Shown: positions 33,485 to 42,536, counted from the stretch's first letter. The stretch is DNA of 64,000 nt from an uncultured Lachnospiraceae bacterium (GCA_910585965.1 CAJUHH010000015.1:1-64000); one strand, 5' to 3'. A program made the numbers and translations. Notes: generated from the sequence alone by a model not told the origin.

Positions 33485-36373
33485 TTACCTTGGCACTTCC
33501 ACCATAATATATGCTTCTACGATATCCAGTTCCTGCATCTGGTCAAAACCATCGAATACCAAGCCGCATTCGAAACCGGATTTCACTTCCTTTACATCGT
33601 CCTTGAAACGCTTCAGGGAGCTGAGCGCGCCCTCATAAATCTGCTCGCCTTCCCTCGTAATACGAATCTTGCAGTCTCGTTTGAATACACCGTCCAAAAC
33701 ATAGGAACCCGCAATATTGCCCACTGCCGATGCCTTGAAGATCTGGCGCACTTCCGCATGTCCGATGACTTTTTCCTCGAAAATAGGATCCAGCATCCCT
33801 TTCATGGCTGCCTCGATATCCTCGATTGCCTGATAGATCACTTTATAAAGCCTGATATCCACGCCTTCCCTCTCGGCAACCCCTTTCGCCATGGCATCCG
33901 GCCTTACATTAAAGCCGATGATGATCGCCGAAGAAGCGGAAGCCAGAGATACGTCGGATTCCGTAATGGCTCCTACGCCTCCATGGATGCATTTTACAAC
34001 GACCTCTTCATTGGAAAGCTTCAGCAGACTTTGCTTTACTGCCTCTACGCTGCCCTGGACATCTGCCTTGATGATCAGGTTCAGCTCCTTCAAATTGCCT
34101 GCCTGGATCTGTGTAAAGAGATCGTCCAGGGACATCTTGGATTTCGTATCTTCCAGCATTTTTTCCTTATTCTGTGCCAGATATGTTTCCGCATAGGATT
34201 TTGCTGTTTTATCATTTTCATGGGCAATAAATACTTCTCCTGCGCTCGGCACATCGGAAAGCCCCAATATCTCTACCGGCGTGGAAGGCAGCGCCTCCTT
34301 CACCCGTCTTCCTTTATCATCAATCATCGCCCTGACTTTGCCATGGCTGGAACCCGCAGAAATGAAATCCCCCACGTGAAGCGTTCCCTTCTGAACCAGC
34401 ACCGTTGCCACCGGACCTCTTCCTTTATCCAGTTCCGCTTCGATGACAAGCCCTCTGGCGCGTCTCTTGACATTTGCCTTTAGTTCCAGGATCTCAGCCG
34501 TAAGCAGGATCGTTTCCAGCAGCGTATCGATGCCTTCGCCGGACTTCGCGGATACCGGCACAAATTCCGTGCTTCCGCCCCAGTCTACCGGGATCAGTTC
34601 GTATTCCGTCAATTCCTGTTTTACCCTGTCAACATTGGCATTGGGCTTATCGATCTTGTTTACTGCAACAATGATCTCGATCCCGGCCGCTTTAGCATGA
34701 TTGATCGCCTCTATCGTCTGAGGCATCACGCCGTCATCCGCAGCTACGACAAGGATCGCGATATCGGTAGAATTCGCTCCTCTCATCCGCATCGCGGTAA
34801 ATGCTTCATGGCCCGGCGTATCCAGAAAAGTGATCTTTTCCCCGTCCGCTTTTACCGTATAAGCGCCGATATGCTGGGTGATTCCGCCGGCTTCCTTATC
34901 CGTGACGTTCGTCTTGCGGATCGCATCCAAGAGGGATGTTTTGCCGTGGTCAACATGACCCATGACACAGATCACCGGAGGACGCTTTGTCATATCCTCT
35001 TCTTTTTCTTCTTCTTCTTTCAAAAGCTCTTCAATGACATCGATCTTTTCTTCTTTTTCGCAGATGATGTCATACTCAATCGCGATATTCTCCGCCTCTT
35101 CAAAAGAAAGCTCCGAATTCACAGTAACAATCTGCCCCTGTAAAAATAACTTCTTAATAATCACAGAGGGCTGCATTTTCATCTTATCCGCAAGTTCCTT
35201 AATAGTCAGAGAATCGGGGATGACGATCACCTTGATCTGCTCTTCCTTTGCCTCTTCTACTTTTTTCTCGGGGCGGATAAATCTTCCGGCTTTATTCTTG
35301 CCGGATATCTTCATATCATCCTCTTCGTATATCAGATCCTTCTTAGAGCGTTTATCCTTCTCCTGGCTGATTCTGCGCTTTTCTTCATCCCTGTGCTTTT
35401 CCTGATCTTTGATCGGACTCTCCGGCATGAATCCTTTAGAGGCCGCAGGCTTTCTGAATCGATTGTCCTGCCCGCCATTTCCTCTGTTAGGGCGCTCATT
35501 ATTTCCACCAAACCGGTTATGATTTTGGCCGCCAGCATTGCCGCGCCTATCCCCTTGATTACCCTGATGATTTTCATAAGGCCTTCGATTGGATCCTTCT
35601 GTCCTCCGCCCATCATTCCTATTATTGCTCCTGTTTTCATTTCTATTCTCGCCTCTGTTTTCCTGCCGTCTCTGCGGTTCGCCGTTCCTCGGTCTGTCCT
35701 GCCCTTCCGGCCTGTTGCTCCGTTCCGGCCTCTCCTGCCTGAAATTATCCGGCTTCTTTGCCTGCTCCTGGCTTGCAGCAGGTATATTCGCCGTCGGCTC
35801 CTGCTTCGGCCTTTTTACTTCCGCCACAGATTCTGCCTTTTTATTTTCCACCTTCGCCGCCGGTTTCTGATCCCTCTTCGGCATATTATTGTGGGCTGGC
35901 ACCATAGTGACAGGAGGCGTAGGGGACGGGGGCGTCAACGGCTTTACCGGCCGGTAGGGAGCCATCTTCTCCTGTCTGTCCTGCCGTCCGTAATTCCCCT
36001 GTCTCTGTCCATTTGCCGGCTGGGGCCTTTTGTCTCCTGACGGCCTCGGCTTCTGCCCCGACATCTTGCTGTTATGGGGATTGCTCACAAAAATTATCTT
36101 TTTCTTTTTCTTCGGTGCCTCGTTTCCAGCTCCTCCCTCTTTTGTCATAGGCTTCTCCTCTTTCATCTCCATTTTTTCGGTTTTTTCCTCTTTTTTCTCC
36201 GGTACCTCCGGCTTATCCTTCTTAAAATGCGCTCTTACTAAAGCAACCGCCTCTTCCTCAATCGAACTTTGGGCCGCCTTTACATCCATTCCTTTTTCCT
36301 GCAAAAAAGCTATCAGTTCTTTGCTCTGTCTATCTAATTCCTTCGCAAGTTCATGTACTTTCATTTTCGCCAT
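33485..36373 (-). CDS. infB: Translation initiation factor IF-2
   Basis: IF-2 is the GTPase that places fMet-tRNA on the 30S subunit. From the ATG at 36373 (GGAGGT upstream) it is 962 residues. Residues 1-55 form the N-terminal helical domain (KVHELAKELDRQSKELIAF). Residues about 60-340 are disordered: Lys/Glu-rich, then Pro-rich, then a long Asn/Arg/Gly/Gln-rich stretch. A second IF2-N domain (SLTIKELADKMKMQPSVIIK) precedes the G domain (G1 GHVDHGKTSLLD, G3 DTPGHEAF, G4 NKID) and domains II-IV. The RG/N-rich segment is longer than in most bacteria. Confidence 0.97.
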   Translation of the reverse strand: MAKMKVHELAKELDRQSKELIAFLQEKGMDVKAAQSSIEEEAVALVRAHFKKDKPEVPEKKEEKTEKMEMKEEKPMTKEGGAGNEAPKKKKKIIFVSNPHNSKMSGQKPRPSGDKRPQPANGQRQGNYGRQDRQEKMAPYRPVKPLTPPSPTPPVTMVPAHNNMPKRDQKPAAKVENKKAESVAEVKRPKQEPTANIPAASQEQAKKPDNFRQERPERSNRPEGQDRPRNGEPQRRQENRGENRNENRSNNRNDGRRTEGSNRRPYENHQGNQGDRRGNAGGQNHNRFGGNNERPNRGNGGQDNRFRKPAASKGFMPESPIKDQEKHRDEEKRRISQEKDKRSKKDLIYEEDDMKISGKNKAGRFIRPEKKVEEAKEEQIKVIVIPDSLTIKELADKMKMQPSVIIKKLFLQGQIVTVNSELSFEEAENIAIEYDIICEKEEKIDVIEELLKEEEEKEEDMTKRPPVICVMGHVDHGKTSLLDAIRKTNVTDKEAGGITQHIGAYTVKADGEKITFLDTPGHEAFTAMRMRGANSTDIAILVVAADDGVMPQTIEAINHAKAAGIEIIVAVNKIDKPNANVDRVKQELTEYELIPVDWGGSTEFVPVSAKSGEGIDTLLETILLTAEILELKANVKRRARGLVIEAELDKGRGPVATVLVQKGTLHVGDFISAGSSHGKVRAMIDDKGRRVKEALPSTPVEILGLSDVPSAGEVFIAHENDKTAKSYAETYLAQNKEKMLEDTKSKMSLDDLFTQIQAGNLKELNLIIKADVQGSVEAVKQSLLKLSNEEVVVKCIHGGVGAITESDVSLASASSAIIIGFNVRPDAMAKGVAEREGVDIRLYKVIYQAIEDIEAAMKGMLDPIFEEKVIGHAEVRQIFKASAVGNIAGSYVLDGVFKRDCKIRITREGEQIYEGALSSLKRFKDDVKEVKSGFECGLVFDGFDQMQELDIVEAYIMVEVPR

Positions 36374-36698
36374 GCTCACTACCTCCGTCTTCTTGTTCAA
36401 CCGCTTCCAAATGCTTTTTTATGGTTCTTGCAAACCCCTCATCCAAAACAGCCAATACGGTTCGCATTTCTTTCCCCATGGCATGCCCCAGTTCTTCCTT
36501 CCTGCCATACCGATATATGGGTGTTTCATAAAAACTGCACATATTCCGAAACTTTTTTACCGTATTATCCGATGCGTCTTCGCTCACAATCACCATTGCG
36601 GCCCAGCCGCCCTTTACCGCTTTTTCGGCAGCAAAGCTTCCGCTCGCCACATTTCTGGATCTTACCGCCAATCCGAGCAATGAATATATTTTATTCAC
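36351..36698 (-). CDS. ylxQ: L7Ae-family ribosomal protein YlxQ
   Basis: A 115-residue kink-turn RNA-binding protein of the L7Ae/L30e family (VNKIYSLLGLAVRSRNVASG, then AAMVIVSEDASDNTVKKFRN). The GTG at 36698 is chosen: it overlaps the ylxR stop by eight bases and has GGAG ten bases upstream. Its 3' end overlaps infB by 23 bp. Function in ribosome biology is inferred from the family and operon. Confidence 0.88.
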   Translation of the reverse strand: MNKIYSLLGLAVRSRNVASGSFAAEKAVKGGWAAMVIVSEDASDNTVKKFRNMCSFYETPIYRYGRKEELGHAMGKEMRTVLAVLDEGFARTIKKHLEAVEQEDGGSEHGENEST

Positions 36699-36957
36699 CC
36701 TTTTCAAACTCCTTTTCCAGGTTATCGTATATCTCATCAGGAATGCTCATTTTTAAAGACCGCTCCAGCCCCTTGTTCTTTCTCGCCTTTTTCAAGCATT
36801 CACGTTCCATACAAAGATACGCGCCTCGCCCGTTTTTCTTTCCTGTCATATCCAAAACAATGCCGTCCTCCGCCGTTTTCAGGACCCTCATCATCTCCTT
36901 CTTGCCCTTCATCTTCGCACATCCGACACATTGCCTCAAAGGGATTTTCTTAGCCAT
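36691..36957 (-). CDS. ylxR: RNA-binding protein YlxR (DUF448)
   Basis: An 88-residue YlxR protein with LRQCVGCAKMKGKKEMMRVL and GRGAYLC, the conserved Cys and basic residues of the family. YlxR has been linked to RNase P and to transcription control in other Firmicutes. It lies between nusA and ylxQ, the invariant Firmicute order. Confidence 0.93.
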   Translation of the reverse strand: MAKKIPLRQCVGCAKMKGKKEMMRVLKTAEDGIVLDMTGKKNGRGAYLCMERECLKKARKNKGLERSLKMSIPDEIYDNLEKEFEKGE

Positions 36958-36977
36958 ACGTTCCTCTTTTCTGTCAC

Positions 36978-38219
36978 TTATGATTCATCCAATGCGGTCT
37001 CTTCCATTTCTTCTCCCGCCAGTTCCGCTTCCATAACTTCCTCATCGCCCAGCGCTTCCTCCTCATCGGATGCTCCATCCATGAATAATCCATCCGAAGA
37101 TGCTTCCGCAAACTCTTCTTCATACTCCCCTTCTTCATACTCATCATAATCATCCAGATAATCTTCATAACGGAAGCCAGGCGCATCCTTCGCCTGCGTC
37201 TCGCTCTTAATATCTATCTTATAACCGGTCAGCCTTGCCGCCAGTCTCGCATTTTGTCCTTCTTTGCCGATTGCCAGGGAAAGCTGGTAGTCGGGAACGA
37301 CTACTTTCGCTGTTTTTTCATCCGGGTCTGCAAACACGGCAACAATTTTCGCCGGAGATAAAGCATTCTGGATCAAATTGCCCGGATTTTCATCCCAGTT
37401 GATAATGTCAATCTTTTCTCCCCGCAGTTCCTCCACTATCGTATTTACCCGGGAACCGTTAATACCTACGCATGCGCCGACTGCATCCACATTGGGATTG
37501 TTGGACCATACCGCCATTTTCGTACGGCTTCCCGCTTCCCTTGCAATGCTCTTTATTTCCACTGTGCCGTCCTTGATCTCCGTCACTTCGGATTCGAACA
37601 GGCGTTTTACCAGTTCCGGATGGGTGCGGCTCACCAAAATGCGCGGACCCTTCGGCGTATTCTTTACTTCCAGGATATATACCTTAATTCTCTCCGTAGG
37701 CTTAAACATCTCTCCTTTTACCTGTTCGCTCTCATTTAAGATGCCGTCCGCCTTTCCAAGGTTAATGCTAATATTCCTTCCCACATAGCGCTGCACGATG
37801 CCGGTCACGATATCCTTTTCTTTTTCATAATATTGGTTATAAATAACGCTTCTTTCCTCTTCCCGTATCTTCTGCAAGATAACATTTTTCGCATTCTGCG
37901 TTGCAATACGCCCGAACTCTTTGGATTTGATCTCCACATGGATAATATCTCCCAGCTGCGCCTGTTTGGATATTTTCAACGCATTCTCTAGGGATATCTG
38001 CATACAGTCGTCTTCCACCTCTTCCACTACTTCCTTTTCCGCATAGCATAAAAAGTCGCACGTTTCCTTATCGATCTCGACTTTAATATTATCCGATTTT
38101 CCAAAATGGTTTTTACAAGCTGTTATCAGGGAATTCTCAATCGCTTCAAATAAGGTTTCCTTGCTTATTTCCTTTTCCTTCTCTAAAATATCCAACGCTT
38201 CCATTAATTCTCTGTTCAT
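36978..38219 (-). CDS. nusA: Transcription termination/antitermination factor NusA
   Basis: A 413-residue NusA: an N-terminal RNA-polymerase-binding domain (residues 1-130, ELMEALDILEKEKEISKETL), an S1 domain (about 135-200, VQRYVGRNISINLGKADGIL), two KH domains (about 230-345, GACVGINGSRVNTIVEEL and LAIGKEGQNARLAARLTGYK), and a Glu/Asp-rich tail (about 355-413). The upstream leader contains a terminator-like hairpin suited to NusA-dependent attenuation. Confidence 0.96.
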   Translation of the reverse strand: MNRELMEALDILEKEKEISKETLFEAIENSLITACKNHFGKSDNIKVEIDKETCDFLCYAEKEVVEEVEDDCMQISLENALKISKQAQLGDIIHVEIKSKEFGRIATQNAKNVILQKIREEERSVIYNQYYEKEKDIVTGIVQRYVGRNISINLGKADGILNESEQVKGEMFKPTERIKVYILEVKNTPKGPRILVSRTHPELVKRLFESEVTEIKDGTVEIKSIAREAGSRTKMAVWSNNPNVDAVGACVGINGSRVNTIVEELRGEKIDIINWDENPGNLIQNALSPAKIVAVFADPDEKTAKVVVPDYQLSLAIGKEGQNARLAARLTGYKIDIKSETQAKDAPGFRYEDYLDDYDEYEEGEYEEEFAEASSDGLFMDGASDEEEALGDEEVMEAELAGEEMEETALDES

Positions 38220-38248
38220 TTCTTTCTTTTCCTTTCTTCTTTTCCTCG

Positions 38249-38713
38249 TTAAAAATCAAGCGCTAACCGAATTACCGCAATATCCCCTTTTGCAAAAACC
38301 AGTTCCCTGCCTTCCGCCTCTATCGTGATGGAATTTTCATCGTATGTTTTCAGCACGCCGCTAAATTCCTTGCTATGATCCACTGGCTTGTATGTTTTCA
38401 CTTCCACGTCTTTCCCCAGGCTCTTTTCCAGATGCCTGTCTTTTTTCAACGCCCTTCCCAGTCCGGGGCTGCTCACTTCCAAAATATAAGCATCCTGGAT
38501 AAAATCCTTTTCATCCAGCGCGTCCGACAAGATCCGGCTCACCCGTTCGCAGTCGTTAATATCCACACCGCCCGGCTTATCGATATATGCCCTCAAATAA
38601 TAATCGCTGCCCTCTTTTACATATTCCACATCATAAATTTCCACGCCCGCCGCTTCTGCTATGGGCATAAGCAGTTCTTCCGTCCTGCTTTCATATGTTT
38701 CCTTCCTGGACAT
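38249..38713 (-). CDS. rimP: Ribosome maturation factor RimP
   Basis: RimP assists 30S assembly. The 154-residue protein has the N-terminal RimP domain (ELLMPIAEAAGVEIYDVEYV, RAYIDKPGGVDINDCERVSR, EVSSPGLGRALKKDRHLEKS) and the C-terminal SH3-like domain. The ATG at 38713 is preferred over an upstream in-frame ATG that lacks a ribosome-binding site. It is the first gene of the nusA-infB operon. Confidence 0.93.
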   Translation of the reverse strand: MSRKETYESRTEELLMPIAEAAGVEIYDVEYVKEGSDYYLRAYIDKPGGVDINDCERVSRILSDALDEKDFIQDAYILEVSSPGLGRALKKDRHLEKSLGKDVEVKTYKPVDHSKEFSGVLKTYDENSITIEAEGRELVFAKGDIAVIRLALDF

Positions 38714-38753
38714 ACTCCCACCGATTCCTTTCCCCGTATATTTTGACCCCCGC

Positions 38754-38779
38754 AAAAAAAGTGGACTCGCAAGTCCACT
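38754..38779 (-). terminator. Attenuator-like terminator before rimP-nusA
   Basis: An 8-bp perfect stem (AGTGGACT / AGTCCACT, loop of four) directly followed on the minus strand by a run of T residues. It lies about 25-50 nt after the predicted start from the promoter at 38811-38839 and about 40 nt before rimP, so it sits inside the leader. It may also stop transcription from the upstream muramidase gene. Confidence 0.8.
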
Positions 38780-38810
38780 CTAATTAACGGTAACATATTA
38801 TCTTCTTATA

Positions 38811-38839
38811 ACTATAGCACCGGCGGATGGAAAATGCAA
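38811..38839 (-). promoter_or_regulatory. Sigma-A promoter for the rimP-nusA-infB operon
   Basis: Minus-strand TTGCAT and TATAGT with an exact 17-bp spacer, located between the muramidase stop and the attenuator-like hairpin. Confidence 0.7.
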
Positions 38840-38874
38840 GGGAAATTTCATGGGAAAGCCATTACTTAAGAAAT

Positions 38875-40095
38875 TCATTTCTCTCCCCAAAAATCTTTCA
38901 TGCTGATGTTCATGTCCACATCCGTACCGATTCCGTTTACTTTCCCCGTCGAACTGTACTGCCAGATGCTGAATTCATAAGGGAAGTATAAAGGCGTGCG
39001 GTAATAGGCGAACCACTTCTCATATTTTTCCAGCTGTTCCAAATCCACCATAAGCATAAAAGTCTTCAAATTGCCATAAATCATCGGCACATAGCCCGCC
39101 TCTTCAATCCGGTCGCAGAAAGCGATGCATACATCCGTCCATTCCTGTTTTCCCATATTTTTCGTACGGGGATTTTTTGTCGTTATCTCCTCCACATCCA
39201 GAACGATGGGATAGGCAACATCGTACCCTTTCAGATTCTCCAGGACAAATTCCGCTTCTTCCACCGCCTCTTTTTTGTTCAACGCCTGTGTAAAAAAATA
39301 AACGCCCGCATCGATGCCGTTTTCCAGCGCTCCCTCCATATTATCTTCATATGTTTCGTCCAGCATCAGCTTCCCTTCCGTAGAACCCCTGATTCCCAGA
39401 CGGATAAACGCATATTCCACGCCGTCCCCCGCCACTTTTTCCCAGTCGATCTCTCCTTGGTATCTGGAAACATCGATTCCTTTTTTCGATAAAACCTGTC
39501 CGTCCGACACATATTCCAAAATATTATCCCCGTTCATCACAAACTGCTCTTCTATGTAGGAATGATGCGGGATCGTATCTACAATGGGAAAAAAATAATA
39601 CCGGCTGTCTGCCGCCACTACGATTTCGTTCGGATAAAGCTCCCGCAACATGGCGGAAGTTCCCTCCCCGTTCTCCATCATTGCCTTTACCCTTCCTAAA
39701 ATCTCCTCCTCCTTTTGCCTGGAAGCATCCGAAACCGCAGTATTTACCATATCCGCCGCTTCCTCCTCCGTATACAATACCGCATCGCCCGCTTCTTCCA
39801 TATATGCCGCAGCCTCGCTGATTTCCTCTTCCAGCAGCCTGTTCTTTATTAGCAGGAACAGACAGCCAGTCAAAGACCCAAGGGCTATCAGGCATAAAAA
39901 GACAGGCAGGAATATTCCCCGCCTCCTCCTTCTTTTCCTCTTCTTTGCCGGCATATCCGAAGGCATTTTCCGCAAAGGATAGTCCTGCGTCTCTGTCTCG
40001 TCCATATCCTCAATATTCATATTGCTAATATTGATATTGCTAATATTGATATCGGTAAGGTCTGTATCATAATAATTCCTGTGCTTCATCCGCAT
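38875..40095 (-). CDS. Membrane-anchored GH25 muramidase
   Basis: A 406-residue wall hydrolase. The cytoplasmic N-terminus carries near-repeats of D/N-I-N-I-S-N (about residues 13-30) and a basic KKRKRRRRR stretch before a membrane helix (about 56-82). A helical spacer follows, then a GH25 domain from about residue 205: KGIDVSRYQGEIDWEKVAGD, VYFFTQALNKKEAVEEA, YPIVLDVEE (catalytic acids), and a C-terminal FSIWQYSSTGKVNGIGTDVD. GH25 enzymes cut the MurNAc-GlcNAc bond. The start may be the second ATG (40089), which has better spacing to GGGG. Confidence 0.93.
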   Translation of the reverse strand: MRMKHRNYYDTDLTDINISNINISNMNIEDMDETETQDYPLRKMPSDMPAKKRKRRRRRGIFLPVFLCLIALGSLTGCLFLLIKNRLLEEEISEAAAYMEEAGDAVLYTEEEAADMVNTAVSDASRQKEEEILGRVKAMMENGEGTSAMLRELYPNEIVVAADSRYYFFPIVDTIPHHSYIEEQFVMNGDNILEYVSDGQVLSKKGIDVSRYQGEIDWEKVAGDGVEYAFIRLGIRGSTEGKLMLDETYEDNMEGALENGIDAGVYFFTQALNKKEAVEEAEFVLENLKGYDVAYPIVLDVEEITTKNPRTKNMGKQEWTDVCIAFCDRIEEAGYVPMIYGNLKTFMLMVDLEQLEKYEKWFAYYRTPLYFPYEFSIWQYSSTGKVNGIGTDVDMNISMKDFWGEK

Positions 40096-40142
40096 CCCCG
40101 CTTCTATTTATCCGCCGTATCTCCTGTCCTCATCCAGATTCG

Positions 40143-41087
40143 TTATATTTTCTCGCTGAAATAGCTCTTATACCCTTCCCCGAAAATTTCTGTAGCGCTG
40201 GTGACAATCATAAAAGCGTCTGCATCCTCTTCTTTCACGATTTCTTCCACACGCGGAAATAAAGGCTTCTTTACTACGCACATAATGATTGTCTTTTCCT
40301 TTCCACTGTACGCCCCCGCGCCGCTCAAGTGGGTGACGCCTACATCTAGGTCGGCTAAAAGCCTGTCTGTGATCTTCTCCTGGCAGTCGCTGATAATATA
40401 AACCAGCTTTGCGCCGTCCCTCCCATAAAGAACGACATCCAAGACAACCGATGTGACAACCACTGCGATTCCCGCATACAATGCGGAATCGATATTCCGG
40501 AATACAAACCCGGAAACGGTTACGATGCACACGTCCGTCATAAAAAATAAAACACCAGTCTTTAAATGAGGGAATTTCAACCGTAGGCACTTAATAATAA
40601 TATCCGTCCCCCCTGTCGTCGCCCCCCTTTTAAATATCGTCCCGATGGATACTGCAATCAAAACGCTTCCCGCAAGAGCCGCCAGCAAGATATCGTCCGT
40701 GGCCGCTCCCAAAGGAGACAAAAGGTTTGTAAACAAAGAAGTCATCGCGATAGCATAAAACGTAGAAACGATAAAGCGGATCCCGAACTTCCATACCCCC
40801 AAAAGGACAATAGGTATATTGATCAACAGAATCAGCGTCCCTGTTTCCAGCGGCACCGCGCGGTTTAAGAGGATCGCAATTCCCGTCACTCCTCCCGGAG
40901 CAAGATTGTTGGGATCGATAAACAAGCTGACTGCCGCCGCATATACTGCCGATGCCAGGGTAATAACCATATAATCCAAAGCGATTTCTTTTACCGACTT
41001 TTTCTTTTCCCTCTTTTCCTCATACTCCTGTTCGATTCTGGCCAGATATCTTTCTTCCGCCGCCTGATCCGCCGCCTTTTCTTTCAT
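40143..41087 (-). CDS. YitT family membrane protein (DUF2179)
   Basis: A 314-residue YitT-type protein: a charged N-terminus (about 1-30), five to six membrane helices (about 35-215) with IDPNNLAPGGVTGIAILLNR, and the cytoplasmic DUF2179 domain at the C-terminus (GVTHLSGAGAYSGKEKTIIM). Family function is unknown. It is separated from ilvA by 200 bp that holds two hairpins and no gene. Confidence 0.88.
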   Translation of the reverse strand: MKEKAADQAAEERYLARIEQEYEEKREKKKSVKEIALDYMVITLASAVYAAAVSLFIDPNNLAPGGVTGIAILLNRAVPLETGTLILLINIPIVLLGVWKFGIRFIVSTFYAIAMTSLFTNLLSPLGAATDDILLAALAGSVLIAVSIGTIFKRGATTGGTDIIIKCLRLKFPHLKTGVLFFMTDVCIVTVSGFVFRNIDSALYAGIAVVVTSVVLDVVLYGRDGAKLVYIISDCQEKITDRLLADLDVGVTHLSGAGAYSGKEKTIIMCVVKKPLFPRVEEIVKEEDADAFMIVTSATEIFGEGYKSYFSEKI

Positions 41088-41157
41088 ATATAAACTCCGG
41101 TTCTATTTCTACACACTAACCCCCATGCCGCCTCCCTGCGGCACCAATCATCTATGG

Positions 41158-41186
41158 GAAGAATGCCCGTTTTTTGGGCATTCTTC
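41158..41186. other. Hairpin with T-run in the loop (ilvA-yitT intergenic)
   Basis: An 11-bp perfect inverted repeat GAAGAATGCCC / GGGCATTCTTC with loop GTTTTTT. Together with the adjacent hairpin it occupies the intergenic region after ilvA. There is no T-run after the stem, so it is not a standard terminator. Confidence 0.7.
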
Positions 41187-41187
41187 T

Positions 41188-41224
41188 GTGTGAGAAAGAC
41201 TTGCAACGCAAGTCTTTCTCACAC
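41188..41224. other. 17-bp perfect inverted repeat (ilvA-yitT intergenic)
   Basis: GTGTGAGAAAGACTTGC and its exact reverse complement are separated by AAC. It begins one base after the previous hairpin. It could be an operator, a transcript 3'-end stabiliser or a remnant of a repeat; it does not resemble the large palindromic elements. Confidence 0.75.
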
Positions 41225-41288
41225 TACGTAAGATTGCCACTCGCTGTATTTTCTATACCCCAAAATCAATCTCCTTATAGAAATATGC

Positions 41289-42512
41289 TTAAATATTCGT
41301 TCTGACAACCTTCGGCTGGTATCCGTTCTCATGCAGGGCATTGATAATCTGATTTTTATGCTCGGAGCCGAACGCTTCCATCGTAATGCGCAGTTCCACC
41401 GCCGCATTCCTGTTAATCGATACAAACTGATTATGTTCGAGCTTGATGACATTGCCGCTCTGCTTTGCGATCACATCTGCCACATGACTCAATTCTCCCG
41501 GCCTGTCAGGCAGAAGCACCGATACCGTAAAGATCCTGTCGCGGAGGATCAGTCCCTGCTGCACGACGGAGGACATGGTGATCACATCCATATTGCCCCC
41601 GCTCAATATCGACACTACTCTTTTATCCCTGACATTGAGATGCTTCAGCGCCGCCACCGTAAGAAGCCCGGAATTTTCCACGATCATTTTATGGTTTTCC
41701 ACCATGTCCAAAAAGGCTACGACTAATTCTTCATCTTCCACTGTCAGAATATCATCCAGATATTTGCACAGATAAGGGAAAATTTTCGTTCCCGGCGTCT
41801 TTACCGCCGTGCCGTCCGCAATCGTGCTCACATGATCCAATGTCACTACTTTTCCTTCTTTGATGGATTCCTGAAGGCAGTTCGCCCCCGCCGGCTCCAC
41901 GCCGACCACTTTAATCTTCGGATTCAGCAGCTTTGCGAGCGTCGACACGCCGGTCGCCAGCCCGCCGCCGCCGATCGGAACGAGGATATAATCCACAAGG
42001 GGAAGTTCTTTGAAAATTTCCATAGCGATCGTCCCCTGCCCGGTCGCCACCGCCAGGTCATCAAAGGGATGGATAAAAGTATATCCTTTTTCCTCTGCCA
42101 GCTCATAAGCGCGGCCGCAGGCTTCATCATACACATCGCCGAACAACACTACTTCCGCCCCGTAGCTCTTTGTACGGTTGACCTTGATCAGCGGCGTCGT
42201 ATTCGGCATAACAATAACGGCCTTTACCCCGTGGCATTTTGCCGCATAAGCCACGCCCTGCGCATGGTTTCCGGCAGAAGCTGTAATCAGGCCGCGTTTC
42301 CGTTCCTCGTCCGTCAGCGTGCTCAACTTATAGTATGCGCCTCTTACCTTATATGCGCCAGTAAACTGCATATTTTCCGGCTTCAAATAAACTTTGTTCC
42401 CCGTCTGCGCACTCAGGTAACTGCTGTATACCAGTTTTGTCTCCTGCGTCACCTGTCTGACTACTTCCGAAGCTTCTTCAAATTTATCCAGCGTCAACAT
42501 TTCATCCGTCAT
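41289..42512 (-). CDS. ilvA: Threonine ammonia-lyase with ACT domain
   Basis: A PLP enzyme deaminating threonine to 2-oxobutyrate, 407 residues. The PLP lysine lies in TGAYKVRGAYYKL (about residue 57), followed by ITASAGNHAQGVAYAAKCHG and the Gly-rich loop PIGGGGLATGVSTLA. A C-terminal ACT-like regulatory domain (about 325-407, VLLPDRPGELSHVADVI) suggests allosteric control. The length and single ACT domain fit the Clostridia IlvA/TdcB type; biosynthetic or catabolic role is uncertain. It begins 24 bp after ftsY with GGGAGG upstream. No T-box leader is present. Confidence 0.93.
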   Translation of the reverse strand: MTDEMLTLDKFEEASEVVRQVTQETKLVYSSYLSAQTGNKVYLKPENMQFTGAYKVRGAYYKLSTLTDEERKRGLITASAGNHAQGVAYAAKCHGVKAVIVMPNTTPLIKVNRTKSYGAEVVLFGDVYDEACGRAYELAEEKGYTFIHPFDDLAVATGQGTIAMEIFKELPLVDYILVPIGGGGLATGVSTLAKLLNPKIKVVGVEPAGANCLQESIKEGKVVTLDHVSTIADGTAVKTPGTKIFPYLCKYLDDILTVEDEELVVAFLDMVENHKMIVENSGLLTVAALKHLNVRDKRVVSILSGGNMDVITMSSVVQQGLILRDRIFTVSVLLPDRPGELSHVADVIAKQSGNVIKLEHNQFVSINRNAAVELRITMEAFGSEHKNQIINALHENGYQPKVVRTNI

Positions 42513-42536
42513 TTGCCTTACCTCCCATACTCCGCC

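Noticed and set aside
42513..42536. T-box or threonine-responsive leader for ilvA
   Set aside because: Only 24 bp separate ftsY from ilvA, which is too little for a leader; the gene appears to be cotranscribed with ftsY.
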